Shown: positions 55,425 through 64,000 of the stretch, in pieces | Position numbering within the stretch: position 1 is the first letter of the stretch | Layout: the number at the start of each line of letters is the position of its first letter | Source: Pilimelia anulata | Lineage (GTDB): Bacteria > Actinomycetota > Actinomycetes > Mycobacteriales > Micromonosporaceae | Direction of reading: 5' to 3' | DNA length: 64,000 nucleotides | Assembly: GCF_014647895.1 (NCBI RefSeq) | Contig: NZ_BMQB01000011.1 | Span: 1 to 64,000 of the forward strand | The notes under the pieces: model-generated | Seen by the model: only the letters and a program-made list of their open reading frames with translations | What the model was told of the DNA's origin: nothing | Database searches by the model: none | Position numbers and translations under genes: made by a program

Positions 55425-55430
55425 TATAGT
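55425..55430 (+). promoter_or_regulatory. -10 element of a probable leaderless transcript
   Basis: TATAGT at 55425-55430 is a good -10 hexamer in an AT-rich patch (55413-55432). The next ATG is at 55439, so a start point 6-9 nt downstream would fall at or next to that ATG, as in leaderless actinobacterial messages. Confidence 0.5.
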
Positions 55431-55438
55431 TCCCGTCC

Positions 55439-55483
55439 ATGACCGCCGCCCCCGCTCCCGCCGCCCCGGGCCCGCCCCGATGA
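55439..55483 (+). CDS. Possible 14-residue leader peptide coupled to the MMPL gene
   Basis: ATG 55439 begins MTAAPAPAAPGPPR, and its TGA overlaps the MMPL start (ATGA at 55480-55483). The MMPL gene itself has no Shine-Dalgarno sequence, so its translation may depend on ribosomes finishing this leader. The many Pro codons could also slow ribosomes. It could instead be that the upstream frame is untranslated. Confidence 0.4.
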   Translation: MTAAPAPAAPGPPR

Positions 55484-57684
55484 CCCTGGCGGCGCCCGCC
55501 CGCCCCGCGCCGCCGCGCCCGGCCCCCGACCCGCCGCCGGCCGGGCGGCTCGCGCTGCTCGGGCGGTGGTGCGCCCGGTACCGCTGGCTCGTCCTGCTGC
55601 TCTGGGCCGCCGTCGCCGCGGGCGGCGCGGCCGCCGCCGGTCCGGTCGCCGAGCGGGCCTCGACGCTGCACTGGGCGGCCGCCCCGCACGAGTCGGTCGA
55701 GGGGCAGCGGCTGCTGGACCGGGCGGCGGCGCCCGGCGAGCGCACCGGCGCGCTGGTCGCCGGCGTCCGCCCCGCCGACCCGGCCGTCGCCGCCGCGCTG
55801 GACCGGGCCCGGGCCGCGCTCGCCGCGGTCCCCGGCGTCGCCGCGGTCGACCCGCCGGTGCCGGCGGCCGCGGCCGTCCTGCTGACCGTCACCCTCGACC
55901 CCGGCCGGGCCGACCCGGGCCCGCTGCGGGCGGCGGTGGACGCCCGGCTGCGCGCGCTGCCGGCCGACCTCGCCCGGGCCGGCGCGCCCGGCGCCACGGT
56001 CACCATCGGCGGCAGCGCCCGCGCCGTCGCCGCCGTCACCGAGCGGACCCGGGCGCAGAGCCGGACCGCCGAGTTCGTCGCGCTGCCGGCCGTCGCCCTG
56101 CTGCTCTGGCTGATCTTCGGCGGGCTGCGCCCGGCGCTGATCCCGGCAGCGGCGGCGCTGGCCACCGTCGGCGGCGGGATGCTGGCGCTGCTCGCGCTGT
56201 CCGGCTGGCGGGTGCTGGACGCGCCGCTGCTGTCGCTGACCACCGTCTGCGGGCTCGGCCTGGCCGTCGACTACTCGCTGCTCGGCGTGGTCCGGTTCCG
56301 GGAGGAGCGGGCCGCCGGCCGGACCGTGGTCGACGCGGTCGCCGCCGCCACCGCCCGGGCCGGGCGCGCGGTCGCGTTCTCCGGCCTGACCGTCGCCGCG
56401 GCGCTGGGCGGGCTGTGGGTGTTCCCGAGCCCGTTCTTCACCAGCATCGCGCTGGCCGGGATGGCGGTCACGCTCATCGCGCTGGCCGCCGCGCTGACCC
56501 TCACCCCGGCGCTGCTCGCGGTGCTCGGCCGGCGCTTCCCGCCCGCGCGCCCGCCCGCGCCCGAGGGCGCGTTCAGCCGGCTGGCCCGGCTGGTCCGCCG
56601 CCGGCCCGCGCTGGTGGCGCTGCTGGCGGCCGTACCGCTGGCGGCGGCGGTCGCGCCGTTCCTGCGGGTCGAGCTGCTGCACCCGCACGCGGCCGACCAG
56701 GTGGCGCCGGCGACCGAGGTACGGCGGTACCGGGAGGCCGTCCGCGCCCACTTCCCGGCCGCCGCCGACGACGTGGTCGTGGTGGCCCGGGCGACCGCCG
56801 CCGACCTGCGCGCCTGGCTCGCCGCCCTGCCCCCGCGCCCCGGCGTCACCCCGGCACCCCCGCTCCCGGCCGCCGCACCGGGCGGGGTCGCGCCGGGCGG
56901 GACCGAGCCCGCCGCCGCGCCCGGGGCCGCGGTGCCGACGCGGGCCGCCGACGCCGGTCCGGGGCTGTGGGTGGTGCCGGTGGCGGTGCCGGCGGACCCG
57001 GCGAACGCCGCCGCGGCCGGCGCCGTCGCGCACCTGCGCGCGCACCGCCCCGGCGGCTTCCCGATCTGGGTCACCGGCAACGCCGCGCTCCAGGTCGACC
57101 ACCGGGACGAGCTGGTGGCGTACGCGCCGCGCGCCGCCGCCGTCGTCGTGGCCAGCACGCTGCTGCTCCTGCTGCTGCTCACCCGGGCCGTGCTCGTGCC
57201 GCTGAAGGCCGTACTGATCAACGTGCTGTCGCTCGGCGCCTCGTTCGGCGCGCTGGTGCTGATCTTCCAGGACGGGTACCTCGCCGGCCCGCTCGGCGTG
57301 CACACCGTCGGCGGGGTGCAGTTCTGGGTACCGGTGGTGCTGTTCGTCCTCGCGTTCGGGCTGTCGATGGACTACGAGGTGTTCCTGCTCGCCCGGGTCA
57401 AGGAGGCGTACGACGAGGGCCACCCCAACGACCGCGCCGTGGAGCTGGGCCTCCAGCGGTCCGGCCGGGTGATCACCTCGGCGGCGGTGCTGACGATCGC
57501 CGTCTTCGCAATCTTCGCGCACGGCCCGATGCTCGGCATCAAGCAGTTCGGCGTCGGCATGGCGATCGCCGTCGCCGTGGACGCCACGATCGTCCGCTGC
57601 CTGCTCGTCCCCGCGCTGATGACCCTGCTCGGCGACCGCAACTGGTGGCCCGGCCGCCGCCGTACCCGAGGAGTGACCCCGTGA
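55480..57684 (+). CDS. MMPL-family (RND) lipid transporter
   Basis: A 734-residue RND-type inner membrane transporter with the expected repeated layout: helix 1 (WLVLLLWAAVAAGGAAAA), periplasmic domain, five helices including the proton-relay sequence GLGLAVDYSLLGVVRFREE, a second half starting near 380, and again FGLSMDYEVFLLARVKEAYD. The two GLxxDYS/SMDYE motifs are family marks. MMPL proteins export complex lipids, such as trehalose or phenolic lipids of mycobacteria. It is followed by fatty-acid hydroxylase and PAP2 genes, each with GTGA overlap, so it probably moves the lipid they make. Confidence 0.93.
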   Translation: MTLAAPARPAPPRPAPDPPPAGRLALLGRWCARYRWLVLLLWAAVAAGGAAAAGPVAERASTLHWAAAPHESVEGQRLLDRAAAPGERTGALVAGVRPADPAVAAALDRARAALAAVPGVAAVDPPVPAAAAVLLTVTLDPGRADPGPLRAAVDARLRALPADLARAGAPGATVTIGGSARAVAAVTERTRAQSRTAEFVALPAVALLLWLIFGGLRPALIPAAAALATVGGGMLALLALSGWRVLDAPLLSLTTVCGLGLAVDYSLLGVVRFREERAAGRTVVDAVAAATARAGRAVAFSGLTVAAALGGLWVFPSPFFTSIALAGMAVTLIALAAALTLTPALLAVLGRRFPPARPPAPEGAFSRLARLVRRRPALVALLAAVPLAAAVAPFLRVELLHPHAADQVAPATEVRRYREAVRAHFPAAADDVVVVARATAADLRAWLAALPPRPGVTPAPPLPAAAPGGVAPGGTEPAAAPGAAVPTRAADAGPGLWVVPVAVPADPANAAAAGAVAHLRAHRPGGFPIWVTGNAALQVDHRDELVAYAPRAAAVVVASTLLLLLLLTRAVLVPLKAVLINVLSLGASFGALVLIFQDGYLAGPLGVHTVGGVQFWVPVVLFVLAFGLSMDYEVFLLARVKEAYDEGHPNDRAVELGLQRSGRVITSAAVLTIAVFAIFAHGPMLGIKQFGVGMAIAVAVDATIVRCLLVPALMTLLGDRNWWPGRRRTRGVTP

Positions 57685-58298
57685 CCGCACCGCCCGTCTC
57701 CCCGCCGCTGCCGCGCGCCCTGCGGCTCGACGACCTCACCCGCGGCGGCCCCGGCAGCGTGGTGGTGGCGTACGTGCCGCTGATCCTCACCGCCTCGGCC
57801 GCCGGCCTGCTGAACCGCCCCTGGTACGCCACCGCCGGCCTGCTCGCGGCCGGGTACCTGCTGTGGACGCTGACCGAGTACTGGGTGCACCGGCTGCTGT
57901 TCCACTTCACCCCGCGCACCCCGCGGGCGGCGGCACTGCACCGGTTCCTGCACGGCCGGCACCACGAGGACCCGCGCGACCCGGACCGGCTCGTCGTCCC
58001 GCCGCTGGTCGGCCTGCCGATCGTCGCGCTGCTGTGGTTGCCGGCCGCGCTGACCCTGCCGCTGGCGGCGTGGGCGCCGGTCGGGGCGGGCTGGCTGGCC
58101 GGGTACGTCGGGTACGACCTGCTGCACGACCACCTGCACCGGCGCCGGCCGCGGACCGCGCTCGGCCGCTGGCTGCGCCGGCACCACCTGCGGCACCACT
58201 ACGCCGACGACGGCACCGCGTTCGGGGTGAGCGCCCCGTACTGGGACGTGGTCTTCGGCACCCGCCCGCCGGCCCACCCCCGCCCGCCGGCCCGGTGA
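57681..58298 (+). CDS. Fatty acid hydroxylase/sterol desaturase-type di-iron membrane enzyme
   Basis: A 205-residue membrane protein of the fatty acid hydroxylase superfamily. The His boxes that bind two irons are HRLLFH, HRFLHGRHHED, HDHLH and HHLRHHYAD. Four hydrophobic segments (for example VVVAYVPLILTASAAG, LVGLPIVALLWLPAALTLPL) form the usual hairpins. Enzymes of this class put a hydroxyl on acyl chains (including 2-hydroxylation in sphingolipids) or modify sterols. GTG 57681 overlaps the MMPL stop, and the stop overlaps the PAP2 start. Confidence 0.9.
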   Translation: MTAPPVSPPLPRALRLDDLTRGGPGSVVVAYVPLILTASAAGLLNRPWYATAGLLAAGYLLWTLTEYWVHRLLFHFTPRTPRAAALHRFLHGRHHEDPRDPDRLVVPPLVGLPIVALLWLPAALTLPLAAWAPVGAGWLAGYVGYDLLHDHLHRRRPRTALGRWLRRHHLRHHYADDGTAFGVSAPYWDVVFGTRPPAHPRPPAR

Positions 58299-59254
58299 CC
58301 GCGCCGCCCCCGCACCCGGCCGCACCCGGCCCGATCGGAGCGACCGCCCCCGACAGCGCCACCGCGGCGGCCGCCGCGGACACCCCGGCCAACCGGCTCG
58401 ACGGCGTCGAGATCGCCGGGCTCGCGGCGCTCGCGGCCGGCGCCGCCCTGCTCGCCCCCCGGGCCCTGCGCGGCCCGGCCGACCCCGCGCTGCTCGCCAC
58501 CCTCGCCGCCGCGGTCGCCCTGCTCGCCGCGTACGCCGCCGCCCTGCGCCGCGGCGCGCTCGCCCGCTGGCCCGCCGCCGGCCGGGCCGCCGGCGCGCTG
58601 GCGATGTGCGCGACCACGTACGCCGCGCTGCGCTGGGTGGTGCCGATGCTGCGCCCGCACCGGTACGACGGCCTGCTCGCCGCCGCCGACCGGGCGCTGT
58701 TCGGCACCGACCCGGTCGCCGCGGTCGGCGCGCTGGCCGGCCCGGGCGCGGTGACCGCGCTGTACGCGGTGTACCTCCTCGCCCCGCTCGCCCCGCTGGC
58801 CGTGGTCGTGGCCGCCCGCGGCCCGCTCCGCCGGGACGCGCTGGCGACCCTGCTCGCCGCCCAGTACGCCGGGTACGCCGGGTACCTGATCCTGCCCGCG
58901 GTCGGCCCGTGGCCGGCGCTCGCCGCGGCGACCGGCGCCGACGTGACCGGCCCCGCCTTCCGCGCCGCCGCGATCGGCGTGGACGCCTTCCCCAGCCTGC
59001 ACACCGCGTGGAGCGTCCTCGCGGTCGTGCTGGCCTGGCGGCTGCGCCGCGGGCTGGCCCTGGCGCTGGCCCCGTTCGCCGCCGCGGTCCTGGCCTCGAC
59101 GCTCGTCCTGCGCTGCCACTACGCGACCGACCTGATCGCCGGTACCGCGCTGGCGCTGGCGGCGGCCCGGCTGGTACCGCGCCGGGGCGGCCGGACGGAG
59201 ACGGGCGGGCGGCGGACCCCCGTCCCGCCGCCCGCCCCACTGGCCGCCGGTTAG
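58295..59254 (+). CDS. PAP2-superfamily phosphatase/phosphotransferase (inositolphosphotransferase-like)
   Basis: A 319-residue integral membrane protein with about six to eight helices. The C2 and C3 phosphatase motifs are FPSLHTAW and LRCHYATDLIAG; the C1 region near MLRPHRYDGLLAAADRALFG lacks the full KxxxxxxRP signature. The long hydrophobic spacing and FPSLHTAWS are like the inositolphosphotransferase/Aur1-type branch, which moves a phospho-headgroup between lipids. As the third gene after MMPL and a hydroxylase, headgroup transfer to a hydroxylated lipid is a good hypothesis. Its stop overlaps that of the convergent surface-protein gene. Confidence 0.85.
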   Translation: MTAPPPHPAAPGPIGATAPDSATAAAAADTPANRLDGVEIAGLAALAAGAALLAPRALRGPADPALLATLAAAVALLAAYAAALRRGALARWPAAGRAAGALAMCATTYAALRWVVPMLRPHRYDGLLAAADRALFGTDPVAAVGALAGPGAVTALYAVYLLAPLAPLAVVVAARGPLRRDALATLLAAQYAGYAGYLILPAVGPWPALAAATGADVTGPAFRAAAIGVDAFPSLHTAWSVLAVVLAWRLRRGLALALAPFAAAVLASTLVLRCHYATDLIAGTALALAAARLVPRRGGRTETGGRRTPVPPPAPLAAG

Positions 59255-62200
59255 GCGGCCGGCTCCGTGCGCCGCCGCCACCAGCCCATCGCCAGCAGCC
59301 CGGCGCCCGCGAGGAGCGCGCCCGCGCCGGTGAGGGCCAGGACCGCGGCGGTCCCGGGACCGGTGACCGGTAGGCCCCCGGTGCTGCCGTTGCCGGCCGC
59401 CGGGACGCTGATCTCCAGCTTCATGTAGTGCGGGTTGCCGTCCGCGTCCACGCCCGCCGCGACGAACGTGTGGTCGCCCGGCGGCAGGTTGTCCGGGATC
59501 TGGAACGCCTTGCGGAACCTGCCGTTCGCGTCCGCCACGGCCGTGCCCAGGACCACCGGGTCCGAGTACAGCGTGACCGTGATCGTCGAGTACGGCGCGA
59601 AGCCCTCGCCGAGCAGCACGATCTCCTCACCCGGCTCGGCGGTGCTGATGTCCCCGCCCTCGGTGGTGAGCAGCAGCGACGTGACCGGCGGCGCGGTCGA
59701 CACCGGCGGCGCGATCAGCGTCACCGCGGTGGAGGCCGACGACGGCGGCGAGAGCAGGTTCCCGGCGTACGCGACGACCGTGTAGGTGTACGCGGTGCCG
59801 GCGATGCCGCCGATCACGCAGCTCGTGGCGCCGTCGGTGACGCAGGTCGCCGGGCCGGGCGCGGCCGTCACCACGTACTTGGTGATCGGCAGGCCGTTGT
59901 CCGCCGGCGCCGTCCAGGTCACCGTCGCCGACGACGTGCCGGCGACCGCGGTCACCCCGCTCGGCGCCTCCGGCGTGCCGGGCACGACGGCCACCGGGGC
60001 CGAGGCCGTTCCGCCGCCCTGCGCGTTGACCCCGCGGACCCGGATGTCGTACCCGGTGCCGTTGACCAGCCCCGGCACCACCATGGTGCGGGTGCCGCCG
60101 GTGCCGGCCTGGGTCGCCGCGGTCTGCCAGGTGAACCCGTCGAGCGAGTATTCGTACGAGGTGACCGGCGAGCCCACCGCCGTCGCCGGCATGAAGGTCA
60201 GCGTGGCCTGCGCGTTGCCGGCGACGGCCGACACCCCGCCCGGCGCGTCCGGCGTGGTCGCCGGGGTGCCCGGCTCGGCCGCCGACTGGGCGCCGGTGCC
60301 GACGCTGTTCACGGCCCGCACCCGCACGGTGTACGTGGTGCCGTTGACCAGGTTGGTCACCGTCCCGACCCGGGCGCCGCCGGTGCCGCCGGCCGTGGGC
60401 AGCGTGGCCCAGGTCTGGCCGTCGTCCAGCGAGTACTGGTACCCGGTGAGCGCGTCGCCGCCGGTGCTGCCGGGCGGCTGGAAGGTGAGCGTGAGGCTCT
60501 CGTGGTGCGCGTCGACCACGAGCGAGGTGGGCGCGCCCGGCACCGTCGCCGGGGTGACCGCGGCCGAGCCGCTGGCGGCGCCGCCGCCGACGGCGTTCAC
60601 CGCGCGGACCGTCACCGTGTACGTGGTGCCGTTGCTCAGCCCGGTGACCGTGCCGGTGCGGATGCCGCCGGTGCCCGCCGAGGTGGCGAGCGTCTGCCAG
60701 GTGCTGCCGCCGTTGGTCGAGTACTGGTACGACGTGATCGCGCTGCCGCCGTTGTCGGCCGGCGGCGTGAACGTCAGCACCGCGCTGGCCGCCCCCCGCT
60801 CGGCGGACAGCCCGGTGGGCGCGTCCGGCACGACCGCGGCCGGCGTGACCTGCGTGCCGGTCGAGGCGACGGACGGGCCGACGACGTTGCGGGCGCGGAC
60901 GGTCACGGTGTACTGCTGGGCGTTCTGCAGGCCGCTGATCACGGCCATCCGGGTGCCGCCCGTCCCGGCCGCGGTGGTCAGCGTCTGCCAGGTGGTGCCG
61001 CCGTCGACCGAGTACTCGTACCCGGTGACCGGGCTGCCGCCGGTGTCGTTCGGCGGCGTGAGCGTCAGGTTGGCGCCGCCGTTGCGCGGCGTCGCGGACA
61101 GCCCGGTCGGTGCGGCGGGCGCGACCGGCGCGGGCGTGACCGCGCTCGCGGCGGTGGCGGTGCCGTTGCCGACGGCGTTCACCGCGCGGACCCGGACCTG
61201 GTACTGGTTGCCGTTGGTCAGCCCGGTCACCGTGGCGGTCCGGGTGCCGCCCGTCCCGGCCGCGGTGGTCAGCGTCGCCCAGGTGCTGCCGTTGTCGGTG
61301 GACACCTCGTACCCGGTGATCGCGCTGCCGCCGTCGGCGGCCGGGGTGAAGCTGATCGTGGCGCCGCCGTTGAGCGAGCCGAGGGACAGGCCGGTCGGCG
61401 CGGCCGGCGTGGTCGCGGGCGTCACGGTGGTGCTGGCGCTCGCGGTACCGGGGCCGGCGCTGTTCGCCGCGCGCACCCGGACGGTGTACGTCGTGCCGTT
61501 GTTCAGCCCGGACACCGTCCCGGTGAGCGGGTTGGTGCCGGTGGTGCTCAGCGGCCCCCACGTCGTGCCGTCGTCGGTGGACACCTCGTACGAGGTGATC
61601 GCGCTGCCCCCGTCGTCGGCGGGCGGCGCGAAGCTGAGCGACGCGCTGGCGTTGCCGCGGGTGGCCGTCACCGTGCCCGGCGCGCCGGGCGCGCCCGGCA
61701 GCGGGGTGACGGTGGCGTTGCCGCTCTGGGTGCCGGCGCCGGCGCTGTTCACGGCCCGGACCCGGACGGTGTACTGCACGTTGTTGGTCAGGTTCGACAC
61801 GGTCCCGGTGACCGGGTTGGTCCCGCTGGTGGTCAGCGGCCCCCAGGTGCTCCCGTCGTCGGTGGACACCTCGTACGAGGTGATCGCGGCGCCGCCGTTG
61901 TCGGCGGGCGGGGTGAAGCTCACCCCGGCGGTGCGGTTGCCGGCGGTGACCTGCAGGCCGGTCGGCGCGCCCGGCGCCAGCACCGGCAGCGCGACGACGT
62001 CGGCGACGCTGGCCGGGCCGGCGCCGGCGCTGTTCACGGCGCGCACCCTGATCGTGTACGACGTGCCGTTGCTCAGCCCGCTGACCGTCCCGGTGACCGG
62101 CGCGGTGCCGCTGGTATTGAGGGTCTGCCAGGTGCTGCCGTTGTCGGTGGACACCTGGTACCCGGTGATCGGGCCGCTGCCGGTGTTGACCGGCGCGGTG

Positions 62201-63375
62201 AAGCTCAGCGCCGCGCTGCCGTTGCCGGGCGTGCCCTGGAGCCCGGTCGGGGCGTCGGGCGGGTTGCCGGCGACGACCCGCAGGATTCGGTTGCCGGTGA
62301 GGTCGCCGAAGTAGATGTCGGTGCCGCGGACCGTCAGGTACACGGTGCTGCGCAGCGGGCTGGCGGTCGCCGGCCCGGGTACCGCGGTGCCGGAGACGCC
62401 GGTGCCGGCGACGACGGACAGCGTCCCGCCGGGGGTGATGCCGACGATGGCCGGGGTGCCGGAGAGGGTGACGTACACGTTGTCGGAGGCGTCCACGTCG
62501 ACGTCCCACGGCCGGTACAGCGAGGTGCTGGTCGCCGGCCCGTTCTGGGACATCGTGGTCCCGCCGTTGCCGGCGAAGATCGACAGGTTGCCGGCCGGGG
62601 TGATCTTGTAGACGTAGTGCAGGTAGTAGTCGGTCGAGTAGAGGTTGCCCTGGCTGTCCAGCGCCAGCCCGTACGGGCCGCGCAGGCCGGACTGCCGGGC
62701 CGGGCCGGGCGTGACGGTCGTCGTGCCATTGCCGGCGACGATCGTCATGTTGCCGCTGGTGTCGACCTTCATGATGTAGCCGCGGACCCAGTCGCCGATG
62801 TAGAAGTTGTCCTGGCTGTCGAACACCAGCCCGGAGACGCGCATGGGCGACGCGGTGGCCGGGCCCTCGACGATCGAGCCGGCGGAGGTGCCGTTGCCGG
62901 CGACCGGGGTGAGCTGGCCGGCCTGGGTGATCTTGTCGACCTTGTTGCCGACGTCCTCGGTCACGTACACGTTGTCCTGGCTGTCGACGGCCAGGTTGGT
63001 CGGCTTGTTGAGGGTGGCCGATAGCGCGGGGCCGGCGCTGGCGTTGGCGCAGACGCCCGTACCCGCGAAGATCGACATCTGCTGGGCCGGGGTCACCTTG
63101 AGCACGTAGCAGTTACCCGTGCCGTACGTGGTGATGTACATGTTGCCCTGGCTGTCGAAGACCGGGGCCATCGGCGAGGGCATCGGCGAGTTCGCCAGCG
63201 GGCCGGGCACCACGTTGCCGGTAACGCCGGTCCCCGCGACGTACTCCAGGACCCCGCTGGTCGACGGCGGGGCGGCGAGCGCGCCCGTGGCGCCGGACAG
63301 GCAGAGCAGCAGCCCGGCGGCGAACGCGGCCCAGCGGGCGCGCGCGGACGAAGCCGGCGTACGGCGTCGCAGCAT
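59251..63375 (-). CDS. Large surface protein: NHL propeller, nine fibronectin-III repeats, LPVTG anchor
   Basis: A 1374-residue cell-wall protein. Signal peptide about 1-36. Residues about 40-375 form an NHL-type propeller with repeats of the form LAVDSQDNVYVTEDVGNKV and ALDSQGNLYSTDYYLHYVYK. Nine fibronectin type III domains of about 90 residues follow (each with PTGL, GS/TWQTL, YTVRVRAVNS), then an Ig-like domain (GGDISTAEPGEEIVLLGEGF). The end carries the sorting signal LPVTG at 1335-1339, a hydrophobic stretch and WWRRR, so sortase anchoring is expected. ATG 63375 is chosen for the signal peptide. Divergent from a chitinase gene. Adhesin, sensor or wall-spanning scaffold are possible roles. 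Confidence 0.9.
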   Translation of the reverse strand: MLRRRTPASSARARWAAFAAGLLLCLSGATGALAAPPSTSGVLEYVAGTGVTGNVVPGPLANSPMPSPMAPVFDSQGNMYITTYGTGNCYVLKVTPAQQMSIFAGTGVCANASAGPALSATLNKPTNLAVDSQDNVYVTEDVGNKVDKITQAGQLTPVAGNGTSAGSIVEGPATASPMRVSGLVFDSQDNFYIGDWVRGYIMKVDTSGNMTIVAGNGTTTVTPGPARQSGLRGPYGLALDSQGNLYSTDYYLHYVYKITPAGNLSIFAGNGGTTMSQNGPATSTSLYRPWDVDVDASDNVYVTLSGTPAIVGITPGGTLSVVAGTGVSGTAVPGPATASPLRSTVYLTVRGTDIYFGDLTGNRILRVVAGNPPDAPTGLQGTPGNGSAALSFTAPVNTGSGPITGYQVSTDNGSTWQTLNTSGTAPVTGTVSGLSNGTSYTIRVRAVNSAGAGPASVADVVALPVLAPGAPTGLQVTAGNRTAGVSFTPPADNGGAAITSYEVSTDDGSTWGPLTTSGTNPVTGTVSNLTNNVQYTVRVRAVNSAGAGTQSGNATVTPLPGAPGAPGTVTATRGNASASLSFAPPADDGGSAITSYEVSTDDGTTWGPLSTTGTNPLTGTVSGLNNGTTYTVRVRAANSAGPGTASASTTVTPATTPAAPTGLSLGSLNGGATISFTPAADGGSAITGYEVSTDNGSTWATLTTAAGTGGTRTATVTGLTNGNQYQVRVRAVNAVGNGTATAASAVTPAPVAPAAPTGLSATPRNGGANLTLTPPNDTGGSPVTGYEYSVDGGTTWQTLTTAAGTGGTRMAVISGLQNAQQYTVTVRARNVVGPSVASTGTQVTPAAVVPDAPTGLSAERGAASAVLTFTPPADNGGSAITSYQYSTNGGSTWQTLATSAGTGGIRTGTVTGLSNGTTYTVTVRAVNAVGGGAASGSAAVTPATVPGAPTSLVVDAHHESLTLTFQPPGSTGGDALTGYQYSLDDGQTWATLPTAGGTGGARVGTVTNLVNGTTYTVRVRAVNSVGTGAQSAAEPGTPATTPDAPGGVSAVAGNAQATLTFMPATAVGSPVTSYEYSLDGFTWQTAATQAGTGGTRTMVVPGLVNGTGYDIRVRGVNAQGGGTASAPVAVVPGTPEAPSGVTAVAGTSSATVTWTAPADNGLPITKYVVTAAPGPATCVTDGATSCVIGGIAGTAYTYTVVAYAGNLLSPPSSASTAVTLIAPPVSTAPPVTSLLLTTEGGDISTAEPGEEIVLLGEGFAPYSTITVTLYSDPVVLGTAVADANGRFRKAFQIPDNLPPGDHTFVAAGVDADGNPHYMKLEISVPAAGNGSTGGLPVTGPGTAAVLALTGAGALLAGAGLLAMGWWRRRTEPAA

Positions 63376-63611
63376 CGGTGGTACCCCCGTACCCACCCCG
63401 GCGGCCTTCGCCGGGCATACCGCCACAATCTACTCAGCCATTCACATCCGTCCCGGCTTTCCCACAAGTACGCCACCCCATCCGGTCAATTAAGTCGAAA
63501 CAGTCCCGAAACTCGGCGGGATGGGGGCCGAATACCGCATTCGCCGACCGCGGACACATTGAAGATTGTGGTTTAATGCCCGTGCACCCAACGGACTGTT
63601 TGGAGTGCCGC

Positions 63612-64000
63612 ATGCCCCCGTTGCGCCGGATGACCGCCCTCGCCGCCGGTATCGCGCTGACGCTCGCCACCCCTCTCGCGCCCGCCCGGGCCGCCGCGCC
63701 ACCCGCGCCCGACGACACCTGCCCGGTCAAGTCCCGCCCGGCCGGCAAGGTCCTGCACGGCTACTGGGAGAACTGGGACGGCGCCGCCAACGGCGTCCAC
63801 CCCGGCATGGGCTGGATACCGATCACCGACGCCCGGATGGCCCAGCACGGGTACAACGTCATCAACGCCGCGTTCCCCGTGATCCGCGCCGACGGGACCG
63901 TGCTGTGGGAGGACGGGATGGACGCGACCGTCCGGGTCGCCACCCCCGCCGAGATGTGCGCGGCCAAGGCCGCCGGCGCCACCATCCTCATGTCCATCGG
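63612..64000 (+). CDS. Secreted GH18 chitinase, N-terminal part (cut by window end)
   Basis: The first 129 residues are present. Signal peptide 1-28 (MPPLRRMTALAAGIALTL to ARA), then the start of a GH18 TIM barrel: KVLHGYWENWDGAANG, GMGWIPITDARMAQHGYNVI, NAAFPVIRADGTVLWEDGMD and AKAAGATILMSIG, where the second barrel strand ends. The catalytic DxxDxDxE lies beyond the window. The order matches secreted actinobacterial chitinases of the ChiC/ChiD type. ATG 63612 follows TGGAGTG. The 236-bp AT-richer gap before it is shared with the divergent surface protein. Confidence 0.88.
   Translation, partial: MPPLRRMTALAAGIALTLATPLAPARAAAPPAPDDTCPVKSRPAGKVLHGYWENWDGAANGVHPGMGWIPITDARMAQHGYNVINAAFPVIRADGTVLWEDGMDATVRVATPAEMCAAKAAGATILMSI

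Noticed and set aside
59428..63024. A 1198-residue plus-strand frame opposite the surface protein
   Set aside because: Its apparent repeats only mirror the fibronectin-III repeats of the real gene on the other strand.

Overview
The window is high-GC DNA with many GTG starts, GGAGG-type ribosome binding sites, GC-rich hairpin terminators and dense operons joined by 4-nt GTGA/ATGA overlaps. This points to an actinomycete, most likely of the Micromonosporaceae (inference from gene content, not from a marker gene). I found no tRNA, rRNA or CRISPR array.

Layout. 0.1-9.9 kb is a chromosomal miscellany: secreted S8 and S1 proteases, an HTH regulator, a VOC protein, an orphan MelC1-like tyrosinase cofactor, YjbQ, a GNAT-like protein, an arylamine N-acetyltransferase and a PLP beta-family synthase. 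It includes several decayed genes, one of them a PNPOx-family gene stopped by a single TGG-to-TGA change. 9.9-26.7 kb looks like one specialised-metabolite cluster. It has two tandem MoeN5-like prenyl synthases, a MoeO5/PcrB-like prenyltransferase domain fused to an FAD oxidase, a second FAD oxidase, a radical SAM/SPASM protein, three glycosyltransferases, an NDP-sugar epimerase, a divergent trans-prenyl-diphosphate synthase, a heterodimeric ABC exporter and a separate two-gene ABC transporter. This suggests an isoprenoid phosphoglycolipid related to, but simpler than, moenomycin.

26.8-38.5 kb is sugar metabolism. An SCP2 plus glycogen-debranching pair is followed by a minus-strand operon encoding a homologue of the propeller domain of fungal aldos-2-ulose dehydratase, a pyranose 2-oxidase, an IolE-like protein and a GH15 glucosidase. 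This may be a bacterial form of the fungal 2-keto-sugar (cortalcerone/microthecin) route. Two PLAT-domain secreted proteins follow.

38.7-42.3 kb holds a glutaminase, a trmO truncated at the edge of an IS5-family remnant, and an AT-richer island. The island encodes a secreted 213-residue protein and a 55-residue two-helix membrane protein, closed by a terminator. 42.4-45.4 kb has a VOC/UvrA-like pair and a collapsed SDR gene. 45.5-64 kb is envelope biology: DUF6131, a 45-residue peptide, a DUF1800/DUF1501 Tat pair, a CslA-GT39-GlxA glycan locus, DinB, an MMPL/fatty-acid-hydroxylase/PAP2 lipid operon, an LPXTG-anchored NHL/fibronectin-III protein, and the start of a GH18 chitinase cut by the window edge.
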